Part shown: positions 22,002 to 33,055 of the stretch, one piece after another
How positions within the stretch are numbered: the stretch's first letter is position 1
Layout of the letters: the number at the start of each line of letters is the position of its first letter
DNA from: Topomyia yanbarensis
Taxonomy: Eukaryota > Arthropoda > Insecta > Diptera > Culicidae
Length of the DNA: 64,000 bases
Assembly (NCBI RefSeq): GCF_030247195.1
Contig: NC_080672.1
Coordinates: 397,933,037-397,997,036, forward strand
Direction: 5' to 3'
Translations under genes and position numbers: made by a program
The notes under the pieces: generated by a model
What the model was told of the DNA's origin: nothing
Databases searched by the model: none
The model's input: only the letters and a program-made list of their open reading frames with translations

Positions 22002-22080
22002 GAGAGAAAAAAATTTACGCTCTTTACTGTAGTTATAGAAAGGTATTGAAATCATTCTCATTTTTAATGTACACTCGTTA

Positions 22081-23574
22081 CATTAAAGTTTAAAGGTAAC
22101 TTTTTCTATATTAAATCGGGACATAATAAACGCTTTTATTGCATATTTTTAAATTACATGATATTATACCACAATATTTCCAGCAGCACAACTGCATCAA
22201 ACTCATATGCGTACGGTAGATACACAATTTTTTTTAAATCTATTTACATTTCTAAAATAAATAGTCAGTGTAGAACCTTTTGTTTGTATTTACAGTTTAC
22301 AACCTGTTTTGGGATGTTGTCCAATCTAGGGACAGAGCACTTGTGATGCAAGTTCAAAAATCAACGAAATTAAATGCAGTTACTTTCCATCAAAATAGAA
22401 ACTGTATTTTGTGTTGTGTGTAAGACGTCAAAGCCCTACAAGAAACTATCTCTACATCCAACAAACCATCGGGCACTATTGAGCAAAGGGGTCTCTATAG
22501 TTGAACAGGTATAAACCGCTGTACAGTAGGATGATCAAAAAATGTTCCTCAAGATCGCAAAGTTATTTGTGCAGTCAACCATGCTGCAATTAATAAAAAA
22601 TAATAGTGTGGAAATTAAAATCAAATGAAGAAACACGATTTCAGATTTCCATCACTAGCTTTCGCTATAAATGTATAAGTATTGTCGAAAAGTGCAAAAT
22701 GATGTGAGTAGATCCTGAAAATTTATTAGCATTTTTGAACGATCTGAGAGATAGTGGCAAGGGGCCTAAGAAGCTATATGCGGTGGTGGAAGTTCGAACT
22801 CAGGTGAGCTATACCCAATGTAATGAAGCTATCTATGCCATTCCCAGTTTTTCGTTTGTATTTTCAAGAGATTTTTTGAGTACTCTTCACTTAGCTCCAA
22901 TGCTAATAAATGGCCTTTTTGTAGAAAATACACGATACATGAAATGTCACAATTTCAAATAACTTTTTGAGCGACTTAGTGGAATGTTACACTGACGATA
23001 ATGGGCATGTTGAGGATTCATTTGACTACACCACCATAACTGTCCTGATATTAAACTATGTAAATCTACGAAAAATAAGTAGCAACAAGCCAATCAAATT
23101 CAATTTGTCGACGGTAAAACATGATGATGAGTTATGTTCTATCAAAGAGCATGCGGTAGACTTGGGTTCAACGCCCAACTCCTACTTAGCAGAAGGCAAA
23201 GGACTCTTTACGTTTCCTTTCGATCATGTCCATATGAGCCTGCCTAGTCCTAGTTTTCCGTTCTAAGTTTATAACGCTCTTTCAGTTTCATTGCTTTCAT
23301 TTTCTCTTAGTCTTAAATTTACCGAAAATAGCCAACAAAATCGACACAGTAAATATATGTTTTGTTTACGATCCAAACTTGATAATATCTTGAATCCGAT
23401 GTATTTCAAAACATGGACTGAATAGTTTGTTTAGTATTGTTCACAACTTCTTAATATTCCTATTATGATGCAAATGGGAAAAAGTCACATTTTTATCTTC
23501 CATCCATATTCCACTTCGTTTATAGACGGACAAATATTGCAGCCCTGGAAATCGATCTATATTATGTTGAGCTC
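22081..23574. other. Unassigned AT-rich DNA
   Basis: Short plus-strand frames at 22735-22962 and 22967-23266 lie back to back but show no domain or convincing splice junction. No transposon ends were found. Confidence 0.4.
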
Positions 23575-24156
23575 GTGACTCGCTTTGAGATTCGTTCATT
23601 TTCGATATTTGCATTCCTTGCTCCTAGAATAGAACTAGCTAATTTTTTACTTTGTTTGGAAACACAATACAAGAATTTTGATAAAAAAGTTTATCATGGC
23701 ACGAATATTGCGACAACTCGAAAAAGATGGTACGCACAATATAGGTCACCAAATGTCCGAGAGTTTTCAAGAATTTTCAAAGACACGCATATTTACCTTG
23801 ATTCTTTTCATCAGGATCGATTTAGACACTTTCAATCATTTCTTCACTGGCACATTTTAAAACTGTTTTGGGATATTACGAACGTTTGCCTTCATGACAA
23901 CCTAATTTTTTTAATATGGCGAAGATGCCAAATCCGCCCAAAAGAGATGAGCCTTCGTAAAATTCCAAGAAGTGCAGAAGACATTTTTCGAGGTTTCTAT
24001 CTAGGTTTGTCCGTAGATGATCCCAGATATGATGAAGAACTGAATATTTTCCACATCCCCAGTTTGCTTGCCAAACGAGGATTTTGTAGCGTATTTCGAC
24101 ATCTTTTTCCACTTTTTGTACAGTTTCCTTGGGCAAGTATTGCCACCGTGTTCTGA
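23575..24156 (+). CDS. Unrecognised 193-codon ORF, doubtful
   Basis: An uninterrupted frame rich in Phe, Leu, Ile and Arg, with no motif I recognise. The opposite strand is also open for about 100 codons (23876-24196), which suggests composition rather than selection. The frame just downstream (24173-24439) contains NHICYGEMRNFELLPIHYYP, which looks protein-like but is in another register. It could be the wreck of a transposon protein. Treat it as possible only. Confidence 0.15.
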   Translation: MTRFEIRSFSIFAFLAPRIELANFLLCLETQYKNFDKKVYHGTNIATTRKRWYAQYRSPNVREFSRIFKDTHIYLDSFHQDRFRHFQSFLHWHILKLFWDITNVCLHDNLIFLIWRRCQIRPKEMSLRKIPRSAEDIFRGFYLGLSVDDPRYDEELNIFHIPSLLAKRGFCSVFRHLFPLFVQFPWASIATVF

Positions 24157-24730
24157 ATACTGCTAATGTTCGGTGCTTTTCGAACTTAGTATTCATGTTG
24201 TACCAACTGTACTATCGAAATGTTGGATTGACGTTAGAATTGGTTCTATACCATCCTGGCCATGCAGTGCCTCGATTTCTACCGCTACCATTACTCCTCT
24301 TGGTTGTCTGATGCTCTTTAAATGTCCTAATCACATATGTTACGGTGAAATGCGCAATTTCGAGTTGCTACCGATCCATTATTACCCACTTGCTAAAGAG
24401 TTAAAGGCAATTGAATGCGACAATTTGTTGGAATGTTGACTTTGGAATGCTTTTATATCCATCCTGAGTTCGGGGCCCCTGAAATCCCAGGGTGCCTGGT
24501 CCTAGCCCTGTATGCGAATTCGTAAAGACGGTACTAGTAAGACGTTTGTAGATTAAATTGGAAAAGAAATGCATTTTTTTTTCAAATTGGATGCAAATTT
24601 GTTATACATTCCTAGAGTGATCTGCCCATAGCGTCCAATAGTTTTTGTTTGCATTAAACCAAAATTTTCTTATCATTCGGTTCGTTTATTTGATAGGCAC
24701 GAATGCACTAGATCGACGGTACCCATTCCA
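24157..24730. other. Spacer with a GC-rich patch
   Basis: A patch at about 24468-24512 (GGGGCCCCTG...AGCCCTG) resembles the ends of hAT-type MITEs, but no partner end or target duplication is found. Confidence 0.3.
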
Positions 24731-25900
24731 TTTTTGCCTTTCTCATAAAGGTTATACAATTGATCGGAATTTCGACTTTTTAACCGAGGCCCGCAGGGTC
24801 GAATCTATTATAACATTCGACTCAGTTTGTCGAGATCGGAAAATGTCTGTATGTGTGTGCGTGTGTATATGTGTATGTATGTATGTATGTGACAAACAAT
24901 CTCACCGATTTTTCTCATCGGTGGCTGGACCGATTTGCACAAACTTAGTCTCAACTGAAAGGTACAACCTTCTCATCGGTCGCTATTGATTTTTTTATTG
25001 ATCTGACTTCCGGTTCCGGAGTTACGGGTTGAAGAATACGATCACACAGCAAATATCCATATAAACTGGTACCACCATAATGTCCAAATGATGCAATACA
25101 TATTAAAATGTGTGCAACATTATATGGATTTGTGTGCCTGGATTATTAATGACCCATCGAAGTCCCTTTGACCATATTGGCCACCTATGACGGTTCTTGA
25201 CACCTCCGAGTAACCAAGTCCCTAAGTTAATGTCATAACCATTTCTCAGCGAATTCTTTACCGATTTTTACAAACTTGGTCAAAAGTGAAAAGTACAACG
25301 TTTCCATTGCTATTCAATTTCTAATTGATATGACCTCCGGTTCCGGAATTGCAGGGTCATGAGTACGACCTTAGTACGAATTTGTAGCTCTAGGTCACTA
25401 ACAGTCATTCAAAGTCGCATTGGCCACTATCGCTGGTTCCGGACGCCACAGCGGAATTCAGAATAATAGCTACATCGATTTCTCAGTGACGCCTGAACCG
25501 ATTTTACCAAGCTTAGTCTCAAATGAAAAAAAATTAATTTCTATCTGACTTTCGTCTACGGACTTACGGGTTGGAGTGTGGCCACAGAGAAAACACCTAT
25601 TCCAACCGATACCGCGATGAATGCAAAAAGGTTTTTTTTGTTAAAATAGGACCCAAATATCTTGCATTTGCAGTTCCAGTTTACTGACGGTCCATCGAAG
25701 TTTTGTTGACCACATTGACCACCACAGACGGTTCTAGATGTGCCCGGGAAAAGTTGTCATCTTTTAAAATTATCATACTCACAAACTCACATCAGTTTCT
25801 CAGAGATGGCTGGGCCGATTTTCACAAACTTAGTCTCAAATGAAAGATATATTATTCCCATAGACTGCTAGACTGAAATTTCGTACAGATCTGTTATATG
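24731..25900 (+). repeat. TTTTTGCCTTTCTCAT repeat, copy B with internal reiteration
   Basis: It begins TTTTTGCCTTTCTCATAAAG with the CGACTCAGTTTGTCGAGATC block and a GTATGT microsatellite (24843-24892). It then continues through four diverged units, each with the phrase ACCGATTT..CAAACTTAGTC followed by TCAAATGAAA. These units fall at about 24928, 25260, 25497 and 25814. The other copies have only one such unit, so copy B shows a unit of about 240-330 bases multiplied in tandem. The right limit is blurred. Confidence 0.8.
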
Positions 25901-26256
25901 GTTCCGGAAAGCGAATGAATTGTCCGGTCACCTAAAAAATTCCCATATAAGCCGGAACCAAAATTTTAATTTCAAAGAGAGGACTCCATGAAATTTCAGA
26001 AATCGAATTTGTATTTTGATGAAAATGCATGAAATGTGATGTGATTGATGTAATCCCGAAACAATTTTTTTCAATATTGGTCCCGTTTCAAAGTTTCTGC
26101 TGAGATATTTTCTCAGTTTTCAAATGCAAATAACTTCTGTTGTGCTGATTGAAATCGCTATATTTTTGCACTATCTGATCGGAAAAATGTGCACGTATAT
26201 TGCATTTGATTCTGTAAAATGTACTATTATTATAAATAACAAAATTAATGTATTTT
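25901..26256. other. AT-rich spacer
   Basis: Possible further decay of copy B at the left; no coding frame or terminal repeat was seen. Confidence 0.4.
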
Positions 26257-26330
26257 GTGAAAGTGGTAATTATCAGCGCTGGTTGGTCCGAACAATTCAA
26301 CCAAGCAGCGAGCGTTGCTAGGACCGCCTC

Positions 26331-26390
26331 TTTGCATCCAATGAACCGCGACACACATATAAAAGCAGCACATAAGAAAAAATCTGACCT
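26331..26390 (+). promoter_or_regulatory. Promoter-like segment: octamer-like, CCAAT and TATA
   Basis: TTTGCAT (26331-26337), CCAAT (26338-26342) and TATAAAAG (26358-26365) stand in the order and spacing of a strong polymerase II promoter, such as those of histone genes. An initiator could lie near CTCATGG at about 26391. The frame starting at 26438 (89 codons) is not a histone and has no known domain. This may be a relic of a promoter whose gene is lost. Confidence 0.3.
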
Positions 26391-26687
26391 CATGGTACAT
26401 AGTTGCTACATTCCGTCAGCTCGAAGCAATCTATTCCATGACTGCCGCCAAGCATCATTTCAATGATGTACAGGAGTACCAGTTTTATGCATACAATGAT
26501 CACAGACCACAGAAAAAACAGAACGCTCTTTCTTTCGGAGCTAAAGAAACGAATTTCGAGGCGATGGGATGGTTGGGTGCGAGAGACCGCGCTCTCTTGC
26601 TCTTTCAATTATGTGTGGCGTTCTCAAATAAACTCACAACGGTGCACGCTTCAGAGTACACTGCGAAGGAGTGTGCTCTTGTATTAG

Positions 26688-27620
26688 TTTTTGCCTTTCT
26701 CATATAGAAAAGTTATGCAATCACTCTGAAAAACGCCAACCTAAACCCGGCCCGGAGGGCCGAGTGTCATATCCCATTCGACTCAGTTCGTCGAGATAGG
26801 AAAAAGTCTGTATGTGTGTGTATGTGTGTATGTGTCAAATAATGTCACTCATTTTTCTCAGAGATGGCTGGACCGATTTGCCCAAATGAAAGGTGCAACC
26901 TTCCCATCGGCTGCTATTGAATTTTGGATCGATCGGAATCCTGGTTCCGAAATTAGGGGTTTAAGAGCGCGCCCACACAAAAATTTCTCATATAAACTAT
27001 ACGACGATTCACTTTTTCAGATTTTGGCACATTTTTGCCTTTCTCATATAGAAAGGTTATGCAATCACTCTGAAAAACGTCAACCTAATCCCGGCCATAA
27101 GGTTTCTGAATTTTAACAGGGGCGTAGTTGATGGTTTAAGGAGAGGGGTTACACCCCCCCCCCCTACTGTTCACTCCCCTTCCTTAAAAATCTCCTTATA
27201 TCACCCCTCAGACCACCACCCCTTCCAATCCCCATACCCCTCCCCTTCAACCCCATCATCTTTAAACCACCACTATATCACAAAGCATACCAATCTAAGC
27301 TGGGGAGTCGTTCGAACATGGGACTTTTGTCCCCCTCACATACCCATCCCCGCATGACAAAATGAGTTAGCAAGCAGATAACATTGATCTAATGCTGATT
27401 AGGCTAATGAAGTACGATATTTTTTGTTTTAAGTGTTTCACCGTCAACACGTAGCTCATCAAGCTCGTGGCTGGCAAGCCATTGTGTATAAGTGCAAAGT
27501 GTACTAAGAATGTAATGTACATTTCCACAACTATGTTGAACATAAAAAACCTCCGTGCCATAGTTGAGAGAAATGAGAAAGGCACAATTGCACCGTTAGG
27601 TGGATTAAAACAGGTTTTTT
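26688..27620 (+). repeat. TTTTTGCCTTTCTCAT repeat, copy C
   Basis: It has the same structure as copy A: a first start at 26688, a CCCGGCCCGGAGGGCCGAG block, a short GTATGTGT tract, and a second start at 27032. A C-rich tract (CCCCCCCCCC near 27157) follows, then the right end ATGAGAAAGGCACAATTGCACC and GGTGGATTAAAACAGG. Sequence from 27090 to 27620 is very close to 3530-4084, so A and C share a recent common source. Confidence 0.85.
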
Positions 27621-28148
27621 ACTAGCAAACGGTAGTGTGGCTGCGCTTGACGATTTGAAGGAGATTATGTTGGTTTGTTGAACACTGATATAAGTTTCTG
27701 TTGATGGTTTGATACTGAGGGCAAACTGGGAAACGTGAAACGGGATTTTCATTTTACTTATTTTGTTTGTGAATTTCATTGCTCTACAAGTGAAATGCCC
27801 TTCTACTGGCTTTTAACAGTGGAGTGAGTTTAACTTCCAGTGAGTCCAAATAGTATTTGTTATCCGATTTGGCCTTTGATTTATTTTATTTGTGCATGCC
27901 ATGCTTTAAAGTGGCCTATTTCAAAAATAAAGCAGCTAGACGAATTCCTTTTGATCCCACTACACGTATTTGTAATGAAATATTCAATAATGGGAGTAGT
28001 AAAGGTAATACTATCCACTTGAAAAATAATTATCCACAGGAAACTTGGGAACAAACCTAGCAGTTGAATTTTGCCACACATGTGTCTCGAGCGGACGTTG
28101 CAAGTTTCGAGGTAGGATCGAAATTTCATGAACGCATCGCAAGTGATG
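27621..28148. other. Unassigned spacer
   Basis: No repeat ends or convincing frame. Short frames on both strands overlap here and look like chance. Confidence 0.45.
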
Positions 28149-29081
28149 TAGGGGAGAGAGGGTAACAGTGGATCAGCAGGAACTATGAAACATTCACAAT
28201 AAAATCACAATGCATAATCGGAATCGTCTAATTCCCTCATATTTCACAATTTATAATTCTTTACACGTGTTGCTATATTTTGGAAGAGATCTGATAACTC
28301 TATCTCTTTTAATGGATATTTGTTTGTTTTGTGATAGCCAGAGTAAATTTGCAATGATAAACATTATTCCATCTTTATGAATTACATTCATTGAATAAAT
28401 GTTTAGTCTATTGCTATTTATAGCAAATTTTATGCTCAACATTTGCCGCGAACAAAGTTTTTTGGTAACTACTCATGGTTCTGTGTGATTTCACAATTTT
28501 CATGAATAGACCCATTGGGTAACTGTGAAACGATGGCGTATGGGGAACAGTGATTTTTGTTTGTTTTTGTGGTCTGTCTCAAAATGTCAATGGGTTCCGA
28601 TTTTCCACAGTAAATACTACTCATATAGTTCAAAATTAGTAAATTTGGCCAAATTTTGTAGAAATTGTCTCTTATTTCAGGATTGCAGCTAATATGCATA
28701 TATGGTGGTTCGATGTTACGCGATGATATAGTGGATTCTTTCGTAAACAAACGATTTTCGCCTCAATATAACTTTAATTCAAAGCGTTAGGATCATTCTT
28801 CGTCAAAACAAAAGAATAAAATTTATAAATAGAATATTTCACTATAGACGACATCGTGTTTCATAGTTCCTACCCATGGGGCACACTGATACATTTTACC
28901 ACCAACTGTTTATTATCCAAAATATGTTATTTCCCGTGAATTTTACCAGCTGGAAAAAATATATGTATTAGTTAACAATATAGTGGCACTATGTATCACT
29001 TTTGATTACACAAATAACATGTATTATCATCAAAATTAAATTGTAGAAAAAATGTGTTTCATTGTTACCCTCTCTCCCCTA
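28149..29081. mobile_element. TA-flanked TIR element, GGGTAACAGTG family (E1)
   Basis: The left end is TAGGGGAGAGAGGGTAACAG and the right end is its inverted complement CTGTTACCC-type (GTTACCCTCTCTCCCCTA), about 21 matching bases, each with an outer TA. The 933-bp interior repeats variants of the terminal phrase: GGGTAACTGTGAAACG at about 28518, GGGGAACAGTGA near 28541, TTCATAGTTCC...GGGGCACACTG near 28860, and TTTCATTGTTACCC at the right end. No transposase frame. Confidence 0.87.
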
Positions 29082-29277
29082 CGTGTAGGTAATGCATATA
29101 CAGAAATAACAGAAATACTTGATAACTGAATTTAATGCAATCATGCAAAATATAGTAAAAATTACAGCATTTGAATTACCAGCCTAAATGTATTCTACTT
29201 CACTTCGGTTATGTCTTTGACATTACCTACCCATCTTTTTTGAGAAGAATAGACTTTTTGGGACTGCTGATTTGGCA
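29082..29277. other. Short spacer
   Basis: AT-rich, with no feature seen. Confidence 0.4.
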
Positions 29278-29650
29278 CTTTTTTTGCTTTTCTCATATAG
29301 AAAGATTATGCAAGTCCTTTAAAATATTCGATTAATTTCGCAGAAATGGCAAAATGTCTGTTTAAATGTATGTTTATATGTGTGAATACATTGTGTGTGT
29401 CAAATAATGTCACTCAATTTTCTTAGATTTGGCTGAACCGATTTACACAAACTTAGTTTCAAATGAACGGTATAATGCTCCCATAAGCTGACATTGAAAT
29501 TTTAGTATATCCGACTTCCAGTTCCGGAGTTACGGGTTGAAGAGTACGGTCACACAGCAAATTCACCTATAAACTGGTAACACTATGCTGTCCGAATAAT
29601 GTAATACATCTTCAAATCGGACTTTTGGTTCCGGTGTTACGCTACGGTTC
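29278..29650 (+). repeat. TTTTTGCCTTTCTCAT repeat, copy D (diverged)
   Basis: TTTTTGCTTTTCTCATATAG is followed by a shortened body with GGCTGAACCGATTTACACAA and ACTTCCAGTTCCGGAGTTAC. The GGCCGGAGGG block is missing and the microsatellite is reduced, so this copy is older than A and C. Confidence 0.75.
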
Positions 29651-30326
29651 AATATACAATTGATTTTTCTAAAGAATAAGTGAATGAGGGAGGGTGATTA
29701 AAAGTAGAGGGATTTCATGAGAAACCGGCCGACCACAAAATATGACCAGTGGCAACTTGTTGAGAAATTTTAAATTAGTTTGAATTTTATATTAGTTTCA
29801 AACTCAAAATCTTTTCAAACCAGATTTGACCACCAATACTGATTTTCACTAAATGAGATTTTTACGTATGTGGATGTGACTTTAATTGTGGAATATGCCT
29901 GGAATTCAGGACTAGTCGATAGTGGACAATATATTCAAAGAATGTTTGATTGTCAATCAATGAGGCAGAGGCCGACAGAATCCACTATTGAATTTTCGAA
30001 AAAAAAATCATTTTCTAATTATCGATAAATAACGAATAAAAGATCAAAAGGAAGTTCGTATGTCTTTTCATTGTTCCACAAAAAATTCTCAAATATTGCA
30101 TGATTTTCCGCGGAATCCAGGAGAAGGTCGCCTTAAGGCTTCACTAAATATGGTAAATACAACGAATTTGTGAATTTTATTATTCCTCCAATGAAAAAGG
30201 TTCTCTTTCGAGAGATCAAAAGATGTAGTCTGTAAATGGAACCGTTACGTACTTTATGGTCATTTGAATGAGAACTTCCCCTTAAGGGCTTGTGAACACA
30301 AGTAGCATTTCATTTAGGTATTAATG
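29651..30326. other. Unassigned AT-rich DNA
   Basis: No recognisable frame, repeat end or similarity elsewhere in the window. Confidence 0.45.
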
Positions 30327-30715
30327 TAGAGTAAGGTGGGGTAAAAGTGCGCGTGGGGCAAAAGTGTGCATAGGACTTTTAGAAGTACACAAGCGCTAGA
30401 GCCTGGCAACTCTATATGGATTTAGTATATCGTTAAGTCAACTAATCGCACATATAAGCATGAAAGGTTTGAATATAGTGGCTTGAAATTAAGGGAGAAG
30501 GACCCTTTTTTCGCTGTTTTGATGTAAATTTTTGAATTTTGGGAATCATAAATTGGCTGTTTGAATAAATCAGGATCTATAAAACTGCAGTACCCTAAAA
30601 ATCTTCAACATATGGTTCGTTGCGAGATATATTTGATTTGATGAAAAATTCAATTATTTTCAATTTAAAGTTAAAGTTAAGTTAAAAACTGACGGTGGAG
30701 TAAAAGTGCGCATAG
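30327..30715. mobile_element. Left part of a TAGGGTAAGGTGGGG-type element (E2)
   Basis: It begins TAGAGTAAGGTGGGGTAAAA. The word GGGG(T/C)AAAAGTGYGC occurs twice at the start (30338 and 30355) and once more near 30696 as GGTGGAGTAAAAGTGCGC. No matching right end is seen, so the element is cut short. Its ends resemble those of the complete element at 41783-42730, but the repeated word differs (AAAAGTGCGC instead of AAATCCGACC). Confidence 0.6.
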
Positions 30716-30986
30716 CATATCCACTAGAGTGACAGGAAAAAATTACCCCCATCGACCCATGTCTGAGTCGATTCCTAGTCCCACCAGGAGTAATTCCTCC
30801 AAATTTGAAGCAAATCGGACAAGTCTAACTACCGGACCAACTGCCTGAAGTTTTTATGGGATTTTTCGACAATTTATATGGAAAAAACCCACTAACTCGC
30901 ATTTTCGCCGCTAGGTGGCACTATATGCATCGTCTTATCACTGTAAGTAAAAATAAGAAAGATAATTTAATTGCCTACAACTTTGT

Positions 30987-31621
30987 CGAAGACTGCTAGT
31001 CAATCCGGCTTTGGGAAAAGAAGTTATTAACCTTTTAACGAAGTGATGTCTGAGTCAGTTTTGTATGGGGCCTAGCTGTGCATGATTGTGAATCAGTACT
31101 TGATTCGCACGAACTAAACATTTTTGTGAAATAATGGTTGGGTTTGGGTCAATAGTATGTTCAGAAGATTTATAGCAAGTAATACGAGTCATGTTTTGGA
31201 TAGAAAATTTTAATTCCACATTTTATCGCATAGAGAGCGCCAACACTAACTTTTGAACGGAAAGAGATAGAGATTAGTTGTCTTCTACAAAGTTGTAGAA
31301 CAAGCATTTTTAAATATTTCTTACGAACATCTTGATATTCAATCTCACTTCTATGAAAAGTTAGTGTTGGCGCCCTCTATGCGGTTACAGATGGAACTAC
31401 AATTCTAACCAAAACATAACTCGTATTATGTACTACAATTATTGTGAACATACTATTCAGCTAAATCTAACCATTATCTCACAAAAATGTATAGTTGGTG
31501 CTAACCGAGTACCGATCCACAACCATGTACTGCTAGGCCCCATGCAAAACTGACTCAGACATCACTTCGTTAAAAGTTTAATAACTTCTTTTCCCAAAGC
31601 CGGATTGACTAGCCGTCTTCG
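30987..31621. mobile_element. 635-bp foldback element
   Basis: Almost the whole length is an inverted repeat. The left end CGAAGACTGCTAGTCAATCC mirrors the right end GGATTGACTAGCCGTCTTCG. Further inside, the phrase ACGAAGTGATGTCTGAGTCA mirrors TGACTCAGACATCACTTCGT, and AGCGCCAACACTAACTTTT mirrors its complement. Arms are about 300 bases around a centre near 31300. It encodes nothing. It would form a long hairpin RNA if transcribed. Confidence 0.9.
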
Positions 31622-32655
31622 ATATTAGGGTTGAAAATGTCAATCCAAACCACTAAAATTTGACCTACGCTTATCCCATAGTCCAGCGTCTGTCGCTGCT
31701 GACCGAACCTGCGCGAACCTGTCAACCACCGTCCCAAGATGATCATTCCGATCATTTACTCGTGAGGCAATGGGTGCGTTTGTGTGAGTATACCAAGCAC
31801 CAAGCATTCCTTACGCAACCTTACCTGGAATGCGAAAATTATATGTAACACACCGCGACGTCAGTTACGCCGAATACAGTTGGTGCTGGGAGGGTACTTA
31901 CGGTTTACCTCCTACCCTCCTCGTGCAAAGGGCGGAAATGTGGAACCGCGAACCATTCAAAATCTAGCGCGATCTCAGGTCAACCCCGGCGTAAGCTGAA
32001 TCTGTTGCCTAATGCGACGATATGCGGTGGCCCCGTTTTCTCAGCGGCTGTGATGCTGGCCAACGATCGGCGAAATTGGAAGCGTATGCAGTGCGAAGGT
32101 GCACGCGTGTATGATCTGCACAAACGCAAGCATTTGAATGTGGCTTGGACCAGCTTGGCAAGCGGAAAGAAACTGGAAATTACCAATTAGACGGCTCATA
32201 AAGGAATTCGTGTGAATTGTTTTCGTAATGCCCATTAATTATATTTACCTTTTTCGGGGAAGTTGGACGGCGGAGGGTGGGTGATCTGCGGAAATGGTTC
32301 CTGATGAGGACTGTTTGCTTGTTTGGTTTTCTTTTATAAACTAAGCAATCGCTCAAAGCGCGTTGTGTAAGGCACAAAAATCAATTAGAGTTAAAGATTT
32401 TTTAATTAAGCTTGTATATCCACATCGCATAGCATTTTGATCAGCGCATTGAACGCAACTTCAAGTGAGATTGTATTACTTATGGGATTGTCATTCAGAA
32501 GGGGTGAATGTTTCAGCAATGTTCTGTAACCGTGCTGCCTGAGGTTGAATAGATAATTTCAGGATTAAAGGCATTAGGGAGCATATAAGATTCCAGTACT
32601 TGATAGATTAAGTTTTCTGAAGATACAATAGTTTCATAGAATGCTAGGTATATCT
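31622..32655. other. Unique DNA with a GC-rich part
   Basis: 31660-32300 is GC-richer and has several short frames on both strands. The plus-strand frame 32005-32190 (61 codons, ending LNVAWTSLASGKKLEITN) reads protein-like, but has no known motif. It could be an old retroelement piece or host exon remnant; not resolved. Confidence 0.3.
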
Positions 32656-32780
32656 ATCTATCTATATAAAAGTCAATGTTTGTATGTATGTGATTTATGG
32701 ACTCCCAAACGGCACTTGCGTATTAAATGTTCATATAACATGCTTACATCGACCAGAAGTGATTTAAGTTGATGTTCAGT
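32656..32780 (+). mobile_element. Possible Helitron-type 5' end
   Basis: TCTATCTATCTATATAAAAG followed by TCAATGTTTGTATGTATGTG resembles the 5' termini of insect Helitrons, which begin TC with a TATATAAAA stretch. No CTAG 3' end with its hairpin was identified, so this is tentative. Confidence 0.25.
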
Positions 32781-33055
32781 ATCCAGTTAGTTAGTTGATA
32801 ATTACGCACACATTAATGTTACCTCACTAGTCGTTCGATTCAAATATAAATTATTTAAGTACAAAAGACGATTATAGAATAAGGTCAGTGTAAAAAAACT
32901 CTCGCCGAAAAAAAATATCTTCGTTCCACTTGATCAAATTTACAACCAGCCATTGCATGACTCACATAGATTTTAGATCAAAGTAGCAAAAAAACTATAA
33001 TTTTTAATTTCAAACCTCAATGTGAATACGATTACGCCACTGTTATGATAGGTCT

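Larger units (their letters stand above)
19765..22080 (-). mobile_element. DD37E mariner-related (ITmD37E-like) transposon, copy 1
   Basis: The ends are inverted repeats: ACGGGTGTTCAATAAAAAAT at the left (from 19767) and the complement of ACGAGTGTACATTAAAAATG at the right (to 22078). Each is flanked by TA (19765-19766 and 22079-22080), the duplicated target dinucleotide of this superfamily. It encodes a broken transposase on the minus strand and carries a hAT-type insertion at 20435-21542. Without that insertion it is about 1.2 kb. It landed in the tail of an I-clade fragment. Confidence 0.9.

Noticed and set aside
23876..24196. Minus-strand 106-codon ORF
   Set aside because: Mirrors the open plus frame 23575-24156 and shows no motif; composition is the likelier cause.
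26438..26707. Histone-like gene downstream of the TATA/CCAAT segment
   Set aside because: The translated frame has no histone fold sequence and runs into the TTTTTGCC repeat.
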